Below are positions 11,825-24,013 of a stretch of 64,000 bases of DNA, in pieces (the stretch's first letter is position 1; each line of letters begins with the position of its first letter). The stretch lies in the NCBI GenBank assembly GCA_907163375.1, contig CAJQUW010005703.1:1-64000 (forward strand), given 5' to 3'. The position numbers and the translations under genes were made by a program. The notes under the pieces are model-generated. The model did not search any database and was not told the origin of the DNA. It saw only the letters and a program-made list of their open reading frames with translations. This DNA comes from Prostheceraeus crozeri. Its lineage: Eukaryota > Platyhelminthes > Polycladida > Euryleptidae.

Positions 11825-13275
11825 GTAAGTTTTGTTTTAATTTGAATAGAGCTTTTAATATATTTCTTTCATGATATTTGCAATATGTGGACAATCGATG
11901 TTGAGAGAATTGAACTAGGCCTACGGATGATTCCTGATATTGGATGAAATAGCAGCTACTCATGCCTTCCATAATTCAACCTCGACCCAATGGGAGGGGT
12001 GTGCGTTTTTCGCCCCTCTGACGAATTTTTCGAATATCTTTTGAACCAATCACCAGATGGCAACCAGATTTCTAATAGCTCACTTTCTGCATATTATGCA
12101 ACATATAACTAAAGGATAATAAAGTTGGAGCAATACTTTTGGCGTTAGAGCTATTTTAATATTTGAATGTTTGGAATATTTTGGTTGATTTCGGTGTATA
12201 TTCACTTCTAATGCATATTACGGCATCTATTCTTGATGAAATAAGTTGATATTGCGTATAGGATTCTTCCTATACATATACAGATAATGACAGGTGCAAT
12301 ATCTTCGAATTTGAAATTATCTGCTAATTATGAGTGCTCCATGGAGTGCATGTTTGAAATTTGATTTTTTTTACTATTTTTGTAACTTTCAGTTCTGTAT
12401 CTAATCAGCAATATTTGAATCAGGCTGCTTTTAGCTCAATGTTTCGATAAATGTCGCCGAATTGGGTTGTATCTTCACCTACAGAAAATAAATTCTAAAA
12501 TGTACGATTTTGGTGATATTTGAGATGAGCTAAAAGTTTGAATTATTTGACCTTTGACCTCATCTAATACAATGATGTAATCTCAGAGCGACTAATTATC
12601 ATCGTTTTATTAGCCACCTTAACCAGATCTTTCGAATAGTGTATGGTTTATCAGTTTTTGTTGTCATTTTACATTTCAAATAGTGATTTAATGGAAATTT
12701 GTTGAAAACTGGCGGTTTTGGACCTTTGACCTTCGCCTCAGCCCAGAGATGACCTTGAAAATTCGATTCAACGTTTATTCGATTGATGTACGGGGCTCAG
12801 CGGGGAGATCAGCGAGTTCGGAAAAACACCCCAGTGTGGCGATGGCTAATTATCCTATCTCTTTCATGTTCTTCACATTTCTTGTCTTCATTTGACGAAG
12901 CATGCGGTTGCTGCTTCGTACAGATACTTTTGGAGTTTGGATTTAAATGACTAAGTTTAAATGTGAAGTTCTCAATTTGTGAAAATCAGCTAGTAATCAG
13001 TCTTGGAGATTAACAAAATATGATTGTCATTTTACGTTAAAAACATGTAGCAGTAGATAGAAAGCAGTTCTTTGTCATTTTGGTTATCAGAGTAAATATC
13101 CAACAATTTGCATTCTACAATTCTACAAAACTGACGGATGGGCAGTCACGGGCTTGGTAAGTCACAACTGAAAAGAATCTTGGAAGTGCGTATGAAATCT
13201 TCACTAACTTTTTATATGACAAACGCACAAGCAAAAAAATGTGATTATAGATGATGATTTTATGAATACGCATGT
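11825..13275. other. SNX17 large intron, 5' part
   Basis: Start of a 17,137-bp intron (donor GTAAGT at 11825). An 83-codon frame reads through the donor but closes at 11874. From 11990 to 12840 the sequence is somewhat more balanced in composition and contains repeated TGACCTTTGACCT-like blocks, but no domain or element ends. Confidence 0.5.
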
Positions 13276-13480
13276 GGTCTCCGTGACACAATGGTTAAGT
13301 GCTTAGCCCAGTGATCTTTTGGTCCAGAGGTCGAGCCCCGAAAGGGTCATTTGAAGTCGGCAGGAAGGGCATCCGGACTGAAAGTACTACAACGCTCCAT
13401 AAGTCTGACTATGACAGCACTGTCCAAGCCCCAAGTATGGGGAGTAGTGACGTAAAAAAAGCTTCATGTCAACGCATAAC
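13276..13480 (+). mobile_element. tRNA-headed SINE, copy 1
   Basis: Begins GGTCTCCGTGACACAATGG, with an A-box-like GTGACACAATGGTTAAGTG and a B-box-like GAGGTCGAGCCCCG about 40 bp later. A non-tRNA body follows containing GGCAGGAAGGGCATCCGG. The same head, body and spacing occur reversed at 59800..60013. These are the marks of a pol III-derived SINE family. The head is tRNA-like, but the amino-acid identity cannot be called. The frame at 13299..13520 is a shadow of this element. Confidence 0.85.
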
Positions 13481-13985
13481 GCATAATCAGTTACATGCAG
13501 TCATGCCATTACCACATTAGCACGCAAGTATATCATGTAACTAGTTGCACTTATGTAGTCATTTGTTAACTGTTGGTGGGTCATATAAATCGCGTGGTAC
13601 ATTAAAACGATGAGTTTCAATGGAAATTTCAGAAACTATACGAGAAAGTGCATCTATGAACAGAAGACGGATTTCGGTCAACATATTGAACAGCAGTCTC
13701 TGAGTATTGCTTAAACAAACTTGGGAGCAATATATTGTAGGCTGTCAGAGGGTGTTTTGTAGACTTTTCAGTAACTGCGCATTAAGGCTAGGAAAGCATG
13801 GACCCACAATGTCGTGCTTATGTGACCGTTTCCAGTAAATCGAGCGTGGTCGCTATATGGAAGTTTGACTATATTTTGTTTGTAAATATTCACGGTTATT
13901 ATCTTTCCTCTTTATATAAAAAAGAATTTTTATAGAGCAGGGTTCGTACGGTTTGTGAAGTTTGCATCTGTTGCTGTTGTGGCCC
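13481..13985. other. no recognised feature
   Basis: Intronic sequence between a SINE and a LINE remnant. Nothing recognised. Confidence 0.4.
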
Positions 13986-14323
13986 GTTCGGTGTGAAAGC
14001 ACATTACCGTCAGTCGCTAGAGACGATCGATTGCCCTCAAATAGTTCAGCAACTGGGTGGCGGAAATTTGGGTGGGGTCCCGGTGGATGGTATGAAAACT
14101 GGCATAGCGCTGCACATCCCATCTTGAGCACCTGATGAGGTTGTGCTCCAGGCTTTCTTCCTCTTCGCCACATTCATCGCAGATTGCCTCCTCTGCTAAG
14201 CCGATACGATGGCGATACGTCTTGAGAAGAAGAGAATGCTCTGTCCTGTATCTTGCAAGTTCGGTGCGTTCTGATCTACTGAAGCTGACTTCTTCATGAT
14301 GTTTGTATTTCCAGTGGATGGCT
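13986..14323 (-). mobile_element. LINE ORF2 C-terminal piece (after RNase H)
   Basis: The minus-strand frame reads RTELARYRTEHSLLLKTYRH followed by a zinc-knuckle-like CDECGEEEESLEHNLIRC (C-x2-C-x8-H-x4-C). This is the standard tail of LINE ORF2 proteins that carry an RNase H domain (Jockey/R1/CR1-type groups). It is the downstream half of the LINE whose RNase H lies at 17026..17465. The two halves are separated exactly by a hAT element with an 8-bp target duplication. Both are in the same orientation and in protein order, so they were one copy before the insertion. Confidence 0.85.
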
Positions 14324-14331
14324 GTTATTCC

Positions 14332-17017
14332 CAGACTTGGAAAAGTCGGAATTGGAATTAATTCCATTTTTCATCGAAATTGGAATTGACGATATTTAAA
14401 TCTACTGGAATTGGAATTGACCTTGATAAACCTCAATTCCACTTTTTCGATAGACCTGTGATAAATCTATTTGTACAAAAATTGAAATCACAGTACTCGG
14501 TCGTTGTGTTAACTGCACGCAGAGATAAGAGAGAGATAGATCGACAGAGGTAGCTTTATTCTATAATTGAATATAGTTGGTGTTTTCTGTGACTTCTATG
14601 GGCCTACAGCCCCGGACAATGTTATTTTAGCGATCAAGCAGACAATGAAAAGACAATCATCTTTGTTCAATCTGTTATTTAGTTATTTGTCAAGTAAGAT
14701 AATTAATCAAAATATAGCAATTGTTGAATTTAGCTCTTGATAGGATAAGCACAAAAATTGGAGATTAACTTAATTGTTGTACACACGAAAAACAATTGGT
14801 TTGGAAAGAGATTGGTTTGGATTAACGGTGCATTAAAGGGCAGCAACCCTGTCAGTTCAAATCATAATATAGACAGATAATAATTGTAAAATCATAATAA
14901 GTATCATAAAATTCAATTACATGAACTATTATTCAACTTCCAATCACAACAATTGACAATATTAATTTTTAAGACTATAGTTATGTAGATATAATACGCA
15001 ACGATAGAAGATAAACTTTGCTCTTACAGTTCGCTTTCTTAATGTTGAATTCACTTCAATTCGATCGGACTCACTTATACCAAAATAATATCATAACATC
15101 AGTGTCACTTATGCCGACAATCTTCAATCGCGCTCGCTGATGTGTTGCCGTATACGTTGCTGTGTTGTTGTTCGCTGGCTGGCTGTTGTTGTTGTTACTT
15201 CTGCAGTTACGTTACACCGCGAGAGCCCGGAGTTCTTCTAACTGCTACTGATGATGTCGTATGTGTTGTTGTTGTGTCAATTTCTCATCGTTTCTAATTT
15301 ATACAAATTTTTGAGACTTGACGATAAAACCACTTTCTTTCGAAAATTGAAACAGTTTCCTTTAATCCCTCCTCGTTAGCTTTCGACCCAACCACATTTC
15401 ATTCTTATCACGGAATTTTTAATCTCCTTTTTAACATGGACCATTGATCAGTTTTCATGATATCATTTTTATCGTCGCTTTTTTCTTTCATCAACAGTCA
15501 CGCTATTCGCACATTGAATTTCTTTCTTCTGTGAGTTTATTAATCATAGAAATTAACAATACCATAGAAAGTCCTAGAGTGGAAATTGCATGAAAATTAT
15601 GGCACACGCCGGGGGAACTTAGTTGGGGCAAAATGTAACTTGTGCGATCTGGCTTCCATGTTTTTTGATTGGCTTTTATATTTATCAAGCCAATTTGTGA
15701 TGTGGATTGTTGCCCCTTGTCCAAAGATCATGTACATAAAAGCAATAATGAATTAACAAAATACTGCGGCGACAGGATGACAAAGAAGGAAATCCTTTAA
15801 AATCTTCTGTACGCTCATCATTTTGGAATGTCGCTCTTACTATCTATCAAGAGTATAATCAGACTCTTATGCAACTTGCAATGTTGATTTACAGAACATG
15901 CATAACTCCATCTTGAAATCAGAGGCCAAGAAATATTAGAGTATTCATTTTACTTTAAAGAGTTCCCCTGTTCTTTACATTTGAACAATCTTCAAAATTT
16001 TCGCATGCATTCGAATATCAGCTGCCAAAATATCATCAAACTATTTCACATAAGTCATTCAATGATTAATTGAAGAGTTCCAGCAACATTCTATTTATCT
16101 GAGAAATGATTGTCGGTAAAGAAACTTTCAATGTCTTTATTCCAGAAAAGCGCCAGGTTTCTTTGCCGCTTGAAGAAGAAATTATCCAATAATTAGACTT
16201 TCTATCTGTGAATTCTTCAGATGTTCTTACAAACACCACACCGACCACTTTCTATTATGACTTTGTGAACCAATTTATAATTCGTATTCCAATATTGAAA
16301 AATTGGAAAATAGTTGTCAGTGACTGCTACAAATAGACACACTATATTAATCCATGGAAAAGTAGGCTATTTCATATGAAACAATGCCGCAATCTCACTT
16401 GCAATTCTCTTCATGAAAATCCTGCAATTTGCTGTCAACAACTTCCACAACCAACTTGGCAAATAGTTTGACTATGATACAATGTTTTAGATCGAAGCAG
16501 ATCTACAAAACAGATTTTTCCATGTGCCATCATTGTACATAGACAAGATATCAAACTTCCATTCTAGTGTACTATTATCTACTTCTATGTTATTAATAGA
16601 TTTATTCGCATCTCATCTCTCTGTCTCTCAGCGTTTGATTCTTTGCTGAACGTTAACTTTGTTTTCTTTTTTCACGAGATAATCTCGTGAATATCTCTTT
16701 TACGAAACCAAAATGTCGTAGGCTGACCGGTTACATATATACATGTACACAAGAAATATGAACTATGAACATAAAAACGCACATAGGAACGACGCAGGGA
16801 ACGGCACACAGGAACAACGAGGATAGGATAAGGGCACATGGGTTAGATTGAAACGAACACACGTTAGATACATTAACATAAGACACTATACGCGACATGC
16901 AATTATCGGAATTGAATCTTATTATGGAATTGGAATTGAATTGAACTGTTTCGACTGGAATTGGATTTGGATTTGGAATTGGAATTAAAAAATTTCAGTG
17001 GAATTTTTCCAGCTCTG
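14332..17017. mobile_element. hAT element inserted into a LINE (2,686 bp)
   Basis: Termini CAGACTTGGAAAAG (left) and, read inward from the right, CAGAGCTGGAAAAA. It is flanked by a perfect 8-bp target duplication GTTATTCC (14324..14331 and 17018..17025). Both subterminal regions carry many GGAATTG/CAATTCC copies, the kind of clustered motif that hAT transposases bind. No transposase is recognisable inside, and much of the interior is a second element (15545..16589), so the original unit was about 1.6 kb and non-autonomous. The perfect duplication and the intact LINE flanks make the boundaries secure to the base. Confidence 0.92.
15545..16589 (-). mobile_element. CATAG-ended hAT-like element, copy 2 (nested)
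   Basis: 1,045 bp, the reverse complement of 3455..4489. Ends CATAGAAATTAAC / TACTTCTATG. Flanked by a perfect 8-bp duplication TTATTAAT (15537..15544, 16590..16597). It sits inside the hAT element at 14332..17017 and is therefore younger than it. Frames at 15503..15724 and 16066..16248 (-) echo those of copy 1 but do not form a transposase I recognise. Confidence 0.9.
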
Positions 17018-17025
17018 GTTATTCC

Positions 17026-17465
17026 TCTTTCATTCGTTGGCAAGGCTTCCTCGTATTTTTGTTTTCACTGTGTCGATATCGATAGGAATGTCTTTCTGGT
17101 CTAGATTAGTGTATCTTTTGCAGTCGTGTCTGCGATCTCATGTACACCAACATGACTGGGGACCCATTGAATGAGAATATTCTTGTTTGCTGTTTTATGC
17201 AGGCTGTTCCAAGCTTGGTCTTCGTTTGATGTTCTGACGTTTAGGTGGCCACTTCGCATCTTTTCAATCACGCCTTTATTATCAAGACAGATAGCAACGT
17301 TTCTGCAGTTGTCCCATCGCTGGTTTTCCATGGCTTTCTCAAGGCCGATCCTCAATGTAGCCAATTCAGTATTGTAGCTGCTACACCATCTACCGACAGG
17401 TGCAAGGACCCTTCATTCCATATGATTACTGCACCGCTGCCTCCTCGTTCCTGATTCCTCGTACA
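17026..17465 (-). mobile_element. LINE RNase H domain piece
   Basis: Read on the minus strand: GGSGAVIIWNEG (start of the RNase H fold), LATLRIGLEKA (second acidic helix), then CLDNKGVIEKM and IQWVPSHVGVHEIADTTAK. The last holds the H and D of the RNase H active site. A frame change lies near 17365, so the copy is dead. It continues into 13986..14323 across the hAT insertion. The same RNase H family is represented at 53990..54540. Confidence 0.85.
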
Positions 17466-17957
17466 CGAACCCTGTATTTTGGCAAGAATCAACAAACAGC
17501 TGTTGTCCATTCTAGCCTCACTAACTCAAACATATCTAAGGGTCGGATTTCTATGGCATGAATATTAATGAGTAGATTCGTCGGACCGACTGTTTTTTCA
17601 GACTGATAAGTTTCTTTACATTGCACTTTGTGAAATATTCAGTTAGTTTTCGTATTCCTTGTTGTAGAACTCTCTTTAATGGGAACAATAGTTGCAGGAA
17701 TGAAAAGAAATTAGTAATGCGAACTGATAATGACGCAAGCTGATTCTGTATGATGATAGTAAAGCAATTTTGATATCTTGTTAACACGATCGATTTGAAC
17801 TTAGTGGAATCTGTCATGACATCAGCCAAACTGTAAGCCACATTACACTAGAAGTCGCTTGAACTGAACTTCCCATGTTATCAGGTGAGTTACCGGATTG
17901 GGTCAATTCGCATTTCTTATTCATCACGGCTTTTATTTAGATCAAGTTGATAGTTGA
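17466..17957. other. no recognised feature
   Basis: Possibly the eroded upstream part of the same LINE. The 96-codon minus-strand frame at 17551..17841 has no motif I recognise. Confidence 0.4.
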
Positions 17958-18175
17958 ATTACCGGCGCTGTGGCCTTGTGGTAGAGTGTTCGCTCTGCGT
18001 CCGGGAGACCTTGGTTCGAATCTGGTCAGGTCAAGCCAAAGACTTTAAAATAGGTACACTCTGCATTCTTGGTAAAAACTCAGCACAAAAAGAATGAGAG
18101 TGGGATAAATAACAACTCACCCATGTGGAAGAAAGGCTCCGTGCCTATTGTGCTTCCGACTATACACAATGTTAT
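17958..18175 (+). mobile_element. tRNA-headed SINE, second family
   Basis: Head GGCGCTGTGGCCTTGTGGTA (A box) and GACCTTGGTTCGAATCTGG (B box), then AAGCCAAAGACTTTAAAATA. That last block is a body widespread in invertebrate tRNA-derived SINEs (from memory, not searched). It differs from the SINE at 13276 in head and body. The 3' end is not sharply defined. No A-tail is clear. Confidence 0.8.
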
Positions 18176-19087
18176 TAAGTATTTATAAGGCTTTCGCCAA
18201 ACAACTAAAAGTACTAGTTGCAAATTGATATCATATTGCAAAGTTTCACAGTTAAGAGGACCCTATAAAGCATATTCAACGATAAAATGGAAGACTTAAA
18301 ATTTCACAAGTCAGTGATTGATATTCTGTGCATTCCTCCCTGTTATTGTTATAGTACATGGTCTTTTGATCGGCACAATTTCTCGCAGGCATGAATTGAT
18401 AACATTGATGTCTTTTGTCAATCACTGCTGTATCAATAATTGATTTACAAAATTGAATTGAGCTGTGTTCCATCATTTGAGGAAACTCTGATAAGAAGCA
18501 TGTTCGGGTAGGCAGGGTCAATGAAATAGAATTTGGTTGTTGTTTTAGAAGAAGCACGGCGTAAGTAAAACTAAAGATTCTCATAAGGATCTGCGAAGTG
18601 AATTTTGCCGTTATATTCTCTACATCTCATTACCATAGCCCAGAACTTCAGGCACTTAGAAATGATGACTAAGGCAGTCAAAAAGGCACCTAAAATCAAG
18701 ATGAAGGCATTTATTATGATCTCATGATGATTGCATGCAATTATAAGAAGTTCTGACAGCTGAAATTTTCTATAATGCGGATTTTTCCACGACATTCTCA
18801 GATTTTGAATTGATTGTCTTTCCATTCGGTCCCGCTATGCCTTTAGCTTCAAGTGTAATTGTTGCGCTGCCTCAAATGTGACATTTTGCTTTTACAGAGA
18901 AGAAGAAAATTCGGAAGATCGAAGAGCGAGTTAAAAAAATTAGTCAAAGCATTCTTCAATGAATGTTTTCCAACCATTCCGTTGTGATCTGAATTGAGAC
19001 TGCATCCGACGAGCAAAAGGCTTTCATTATCTTTTGCTCTTCAAAATGATGTATATGTGAATGGAGAAGAACAAAACCAGTTGTAAT
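18176..19087. other. no recognised gene
   Basis: Two minus-strand frames (18276..18584 and 18571..18825) overlap by a few bases. The second contains a hydrophobic run (FILILGAFLTALVII) that could be a membrane segment, but there is no domain, no convincing splice pair and no start context. I do not call a gene. Confidence 0.4.
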
Positions 19088-19239
19088 AGTTATTTACGCA
19101 ACAAGTGCAAAATACCCATCTTTATTTCATTTTTCGAGATCAACATGTGAATGCTGAGTCCGAAGGATGAGGGCAAAGTTTTTTGATCGAGAATAAGGCA
19201 ATAAAGATGGATATCTTTGCACGAGGTGCGTAAATAACT
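19088..19239. mobile_element. AGTTATTTACGCA-ended MITE, copy 1
   Basis: 152 bp. Inverted ends run AGTTATTTACGCA(A)C.AGTGCAAA at the left and TTTGCACGAGGTGCGTAAATAACT at the right, with CATCTTTAT/ATAAAGATG pairing further in. A shorter diverged copy with the same core (TGATCGAGAATAA.GCAAT) lies at 43273..43384. Non-coding palindromic transposon. Confidence 0.75.
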
Positions 19240-20299
19240 TTATATTTTAGAGCATCCTTAGAATGATTTTAAGTGTTTGGCCATTCCTGGAGTAATGGTG
19301 TGTTTTTGTAAAATGAATTGCGTAATCGCTTTAACCAGGAAAATAAAAACCACTAGGGTTGTCCGACGTTTCGAATGTCTTTTACGCGGACGAATTACAC
19401 AATGGCTGACATTGCCTTATATATCGAACTTGGAACAAGTCAAAATTTGAAAAAAGGTACAAATTATACAGAAGTGTGAAGATTATAGTGAAAATGCATA
19501 GAAGTCAAAATTATGTTGAGAAATCATGGATAGAAAAAATGTTCAGACAAGATATCTGATGCTGGCTACGTCATGCAATGAAAATAGAAATCTTATGGGA
19601 ATTTTGATACCAGTAGGGATAAATGCAATAAAGAATGTACATGTACTGTATTGTCATCACAAATGCATGAGAATCCTGATTATTGTCACAATCTCATGAA
19701 TGGCTGTGAGGGGATCAAGATAATGAACCTATAACATTGACAATAATCAGGACTCTCATGCATTTGTGATGACAATACAGTACATGTATCATAGATTATA
19801 TTTATATCATTGATAGTAGCACACTTTTCGTAGTATTCGTGGAAAATTCGACGGCGATTGCTTTCTGTCAACGAATCAGTACATTTATAACGACAGGTCT
19901 GCAATGAATTTTATTCGTCTGTTCCTCAAATTGATCCTTGGCATTGAACGGGGTGTAGATCAGCTAGCTGCTATCAGCGATTTTGATCTCATGTTCGCTC
20001 AGTCATCATGTTTGCTACATAACAGCGGTACGTTTTGATCGACAGGTGATAAATTCAATGACAACATGTAGCAAGTCGAACGACAGGAGTTCATTCATGC
20101 GTTTGCAAGGCATTTCATTTCATCATGCTTTGAATAATTGATCAGCCATGCAGTTGGCGATTCAAAGCTTTTGACAATTGAGTTAACTCGTTGAAAGTGA
20201 ATTGTGAAAGTGATCAATCAGGTTCTGTGTTTTAAAGCATGATTTTTTCTTCGTAAGTGCCTTCTTATGGTGTTCATCAGAAATCACTAATTGCAAATT
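19240..20299. other. intronic sequence around a hairpin
   Basis: Apart from the 51-bp-arm hairpin at 19638..19788, nothing is recognised here. The 72-codon minus-strand frame at 19686..19904 is partly made of that hairpin. Confidence 0.4.
19638..19788. repeat. inverted repeat, 51-bp arms
   Basis: Arms 19638..19688 and 19738..19788 begin/end TACATGTACTGTATTG and differ at about one position. The loop is 49 bp. Such near-perfect arms imply a young foldback insertion or a recent inverted duplication. Confidence 0.85.
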
Positions 20300-20632
20300 G
20301 TTACTGAGTAGGTAGATCTGTCAGCCGATATTTCACCTGTCATTTTTCTATGAAAGTCGTTTGTATATCTCCAATTCCAAATTGGACGGCCTTAATTGCG
20401 TAATGAAGGCTGTCTATTTTGCTATGTAATACCATTGAGGTAGGAGCTTTTCAGCGTTCATCTTCGCATTCCCACTGAAAATGGCATTGAAGTGATTCCT
20501 ATGATCTGTAATCTGGTTTCGTAGAAATCTCAAGCTTGACATACTTTAATGTTCTGAGCTGCATGGGCTATGTAGAAAATTATCAAAGATTTGAGTCTTT
20601 TGCAGATCAAGATCCTGTATTTTTGATGTCAT
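20300..20632 (+). repeat. long inverted repeat, left arm
   Basis: About 330 bp, matched in reverse by 23032..23363. Shared blocks include ATTGTTACTG, GTCAGCCGATATTTCA, ACGGCCTTAATTG and GTAATACCATTGAGGTAG. The outer edges coincide at ATTGTTACTG / CAGTAACAAT, as the ends of a long-TIR transposon would. No clear target duplication was found. Confidence 0.7.
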
Positions 20633-23031
20633 AGATTTTATTTTCATTAACAATGCATGCAATATATTTCCTTTCAAATGGTCTGGCGCTACGCGCCGAC
20701 GGTCTCTGCTGCCATTTCAACGGTACTATATCTTCATTCATGTAACAATGTCCGTTATTTCATGGGATGCACTACACCATCGTTTCGCAAACTTGAGACA
20801 GAGCGTCCCATTAATTTAGTGAACCTTGAATTTGAGCTACTCACGTAATAAGTAGCATGATAATGCGCTAGAACTGTTATTATGCCTCATTATCCTGATA
20901 ACTGGATGTAATAACACAGCGTAAAACAAAAATGTGTAACTTCTCTTCTTAACAAAACATATAAGATGAACTATTATTGTTCGACACTTTTGCACCATTC
21001 ATTAGGGATGTAAAAAAATGTTTTTTTGTCGACCATATTTTAAATATTTTTTTAATGTTTTCTTTTTGTTTTTTTATGATGGTCGAGAATTAAGCAATAT
21101 TTTCATAAACACTTTTACGGAATACGCAAATAGGGATCTGTAATGTATTTCATGCTTTATTACAGATGCCTTATCATTTCATTTTCAATTCATTTATCGC
21201 AATGTTTGATTTTTGAAAAGCATTGAACTATGTCAATTATATAAGAAAGAAACTATGACTTTGGTTAGATACATACATTTGGTGAACTATGATATGATAG
21301 AAAAGTCATCGTTAATTTAAAAATTGTATTGTTACACAGGAAAAACAAAACAAAACAACCGTATCGGATGGAAAACAAATCGCAATTAGAATAAAATAGT
21401 TGATTATGTCAATTGCACTAGCTCTAAACTCACTTGCAAGGATGACTTTAATAAATTGCATACTGGTTTCTTACACAGCCGAATAGTAGAATTATGCACC
21501 TTTAGTTAGAAAATTGACTTGGACAGTTTGTTTTCGGTGAATATAAATATAATGCTATTAGCTCTGAAATGGTAAAATGTTATACACAAAAAAGTTGACA
21601 TAGTTTAAGGATGGGCCGATGTGAGAATGCGTGACAGTCTTTCATAACAAAATTTGACAAAATGTAACACATTCGCACGGTCAAAAAATAATCCGACACA
21701 AGTAGTGTTTTTCGGTAGCATGACAAAAGATGATGAACCTTAAAGTTGCAGAGGAGCATTAATTTTGCTTGAGTGAGAAATGGAAGAAATATTATCATTT
21801 CAAGAAGTCAATATTCTTGTGTTCCTATATTCTGAGAAAGATTTCAGAGAAATCGAATCTGTGACTGTGAGGGTGTGTGCTCTCAATTCAATCATTCAGT
21901 AAAGCACTCCCGTTAGGGCATAGCCTCTTCTATGAAGCGCCGAAACCGTGTTGTCAATAGTTTTCTTTTAAGTATCTTCACTAAAAGTCGGCAGGATCAA
22001 CGCGAACATTAACGAATGTATGAAGACAACCTGTAGAGAATATATGCAGATACCGGTATATGCAGAATTCATCTTAAGAATTCTGTCTTTATTATCCATG
22101 GCATCCTAAGAATATCTAATATTTCATTATTTTGAAAATGCTATTCAAGGAGGTTCCTGATTGTAACAATAAGCCTGTTGATATCTTGTCTTTTATAAAC
22201 ATCACAATTAATGATCACTTAAACCTACAATTATTCTCTGCAAAGACTTTTCTGCTTCACATGGTTTAATGGGACGTGGTTACGGTGAACAGCAAACCAT
22301 TTCTTCACACGTTGCAACCGTTGAAAATGACTTGCTTCAGTGGAGGTCAGATCAAGCGAACATTGTATGATTGTAACCTACTGATAACATGAGATAGTGC
22401 AGTCTACCGTCTGGTACTAGTATGAACAGTCCAACAATTTCATCATCCAGATGTTGAGGTTTCGTAGCGCATTGCTGGGGCTTCATCGTGGCAATCTCAC
22501 TCAGTTTTGGAGCATTTAGATGCGGAGTTTTTGGACTTAAGTTGTGAGGAAACCTCGGTGTGGTGATGGAGACTAACTTGATGTGCATGATAATCACGTA
22601 GATATCTTGCTCTAGGCTTTTTGATATACATAGCCATTGACTACGAAGATATCTATATGCGAGTAGCTATATAGATATCTTAGCAGTCCCTGACATAGCT
22701 AGCCGTGTAGCTATGAAGATGTATAAAGACAGCCTAAATCGTCGGTGCGTGGCCCAGACCATTTAGGCTGATGATTTGAAAGGAAACATATACATTGTTA
22801 CTAAACCTAAAATCTATGACAAAGGAAAAGCTATCTTGTTGTCTCGGTTAGTTAATTGAAACGTCAACGATGATAATTCCTGAAAAGAACAACACGACTA
22901 TAAAGCACAACGTACGCAAAGTATACGTGATTATAGTTATCAAATGCATGCAACACACGTGGTACACAAGGTTAGAGCTACATGTGTTAGCAACAATTGT
23001 ATAAGCTCTACTACTATACACTATCTGTTCA
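20633..23031. other. interior of the long inverted repeat pair
   Basis: 2.4 kb with no recognisable transposase. Frames at 20657..20848, 21580..21798 and 22352..22597 have no motif. A local palindrome (AAGATATCTATAT / ATATAGATATCTT, about 22639-22681) and a T-rich foldback near 21020-21090 (TCGACCAT / ATGGTCGA) are visible. Confidence 0.4.
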
Positions 23032-23363
23032 ATGACAACAAAAATAAAAAATTTTGATCCGTAAAAGACTCAAATCTATGATAATTTTCTACATAGCCCA
23101 TGCAGCTCAGAACATAGAAGTATGTCAGACTTGAGTTATCTACTAACCATAATCTCCTCCTCAATGGCATCTCCTCAATGCCATTTTCAGTGGGAACGCG
23201 AAGATGGATCGTAGAATGCGTCTACCTCAATGGTATTACATAGCAAATTAGACAACCTTAACCCTGCAATTAAGGCCGTGTAATTTGGAATTGGGGATAT
23301 ATAAACGACTTTGATAGAAAAAATGACAGTTGAAATATCGGCTGACAACCCTACTTACCCAGT
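23032..23363 (-). repeat. long inverted repeat, right arm
   Basis: Reverse copy of 20300..20632, diverged by scattered substitutions and small indels (for example an extra block near 23160-23175 containing a short tandem CTCCTCAATG). Arms and interior together would make a ~3.06-kb foldback-type element. Confidence 0.7.
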
Positions 23364-24013
23364 AACAATGTACATTCGCTCATGCTTTTGCTGCTATTGA
23401 CATGTTTAACTTTTGTAATTCAAAACCTTGTTCAGAGACAGTAAACTAATCACTTTTTGACTTGCCAATTGCAAGCAGTTGTTTAGCTATTATTGTGGTT
23501 AAATACAATGCACTAGTATGGCGTGTTGAGGCGCGCGCATATTTCAAATAATAATTCAATAAAGAAGACCAGTCTGCCATGAAAACGTTAAGCTTATTGT
23601 CTGACGCGTCGCAGGCTGCTTCCTCCAGCAATTTCAGTAAGTTGAAAACTGCTTCAAATAATACTTCAAAATCGTAGCATTGCAAACATTAAGATCGACG
23701 AATGTCCTTATGATGGTGTTGTATCGACCTTTTGTATTGTTTCTATTTCAGTAGGTCAGAGATAAAGTCAAGCACACTTGCTTCACATCATGCTGTCACA
23801 GTGGCGACTTGATCATCTATGATAGACAACTGGAAGATGGTACATTTCACTATCACGTCATGAGAATCTGTACATGTAGCCACTTGCTGTCATTCTCTGT
23901 TTGCATTACAAAACACTCACGCAATAATGCTATTTATAGTTAGAGGGCAGAGAAGCAGTGCATAGAAGCGGACATATAGAAATGGATGACAGTTTTGATT
24001 TTAATCTTTCCGA
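23364..24013. other. no recognised feature
   Basis: The 79-codon minus-strand frame at 23446..23685 is leucine-rich but has no recognisable domain or splice context. Nothing else seen. Confidence 0.4.

Noticed and set aside
13299-13520. 73-codon frame and its partner at 59735..59989
   Set aside because: Both are translations of SINE copies.
18276-18825. Two overlapping minus-strand frames with a hydrophobic segment as a host membrane-protein exon
   Set aside because: The frames end in ordinary stops rather than donors, and no acceptor or family motif was found.
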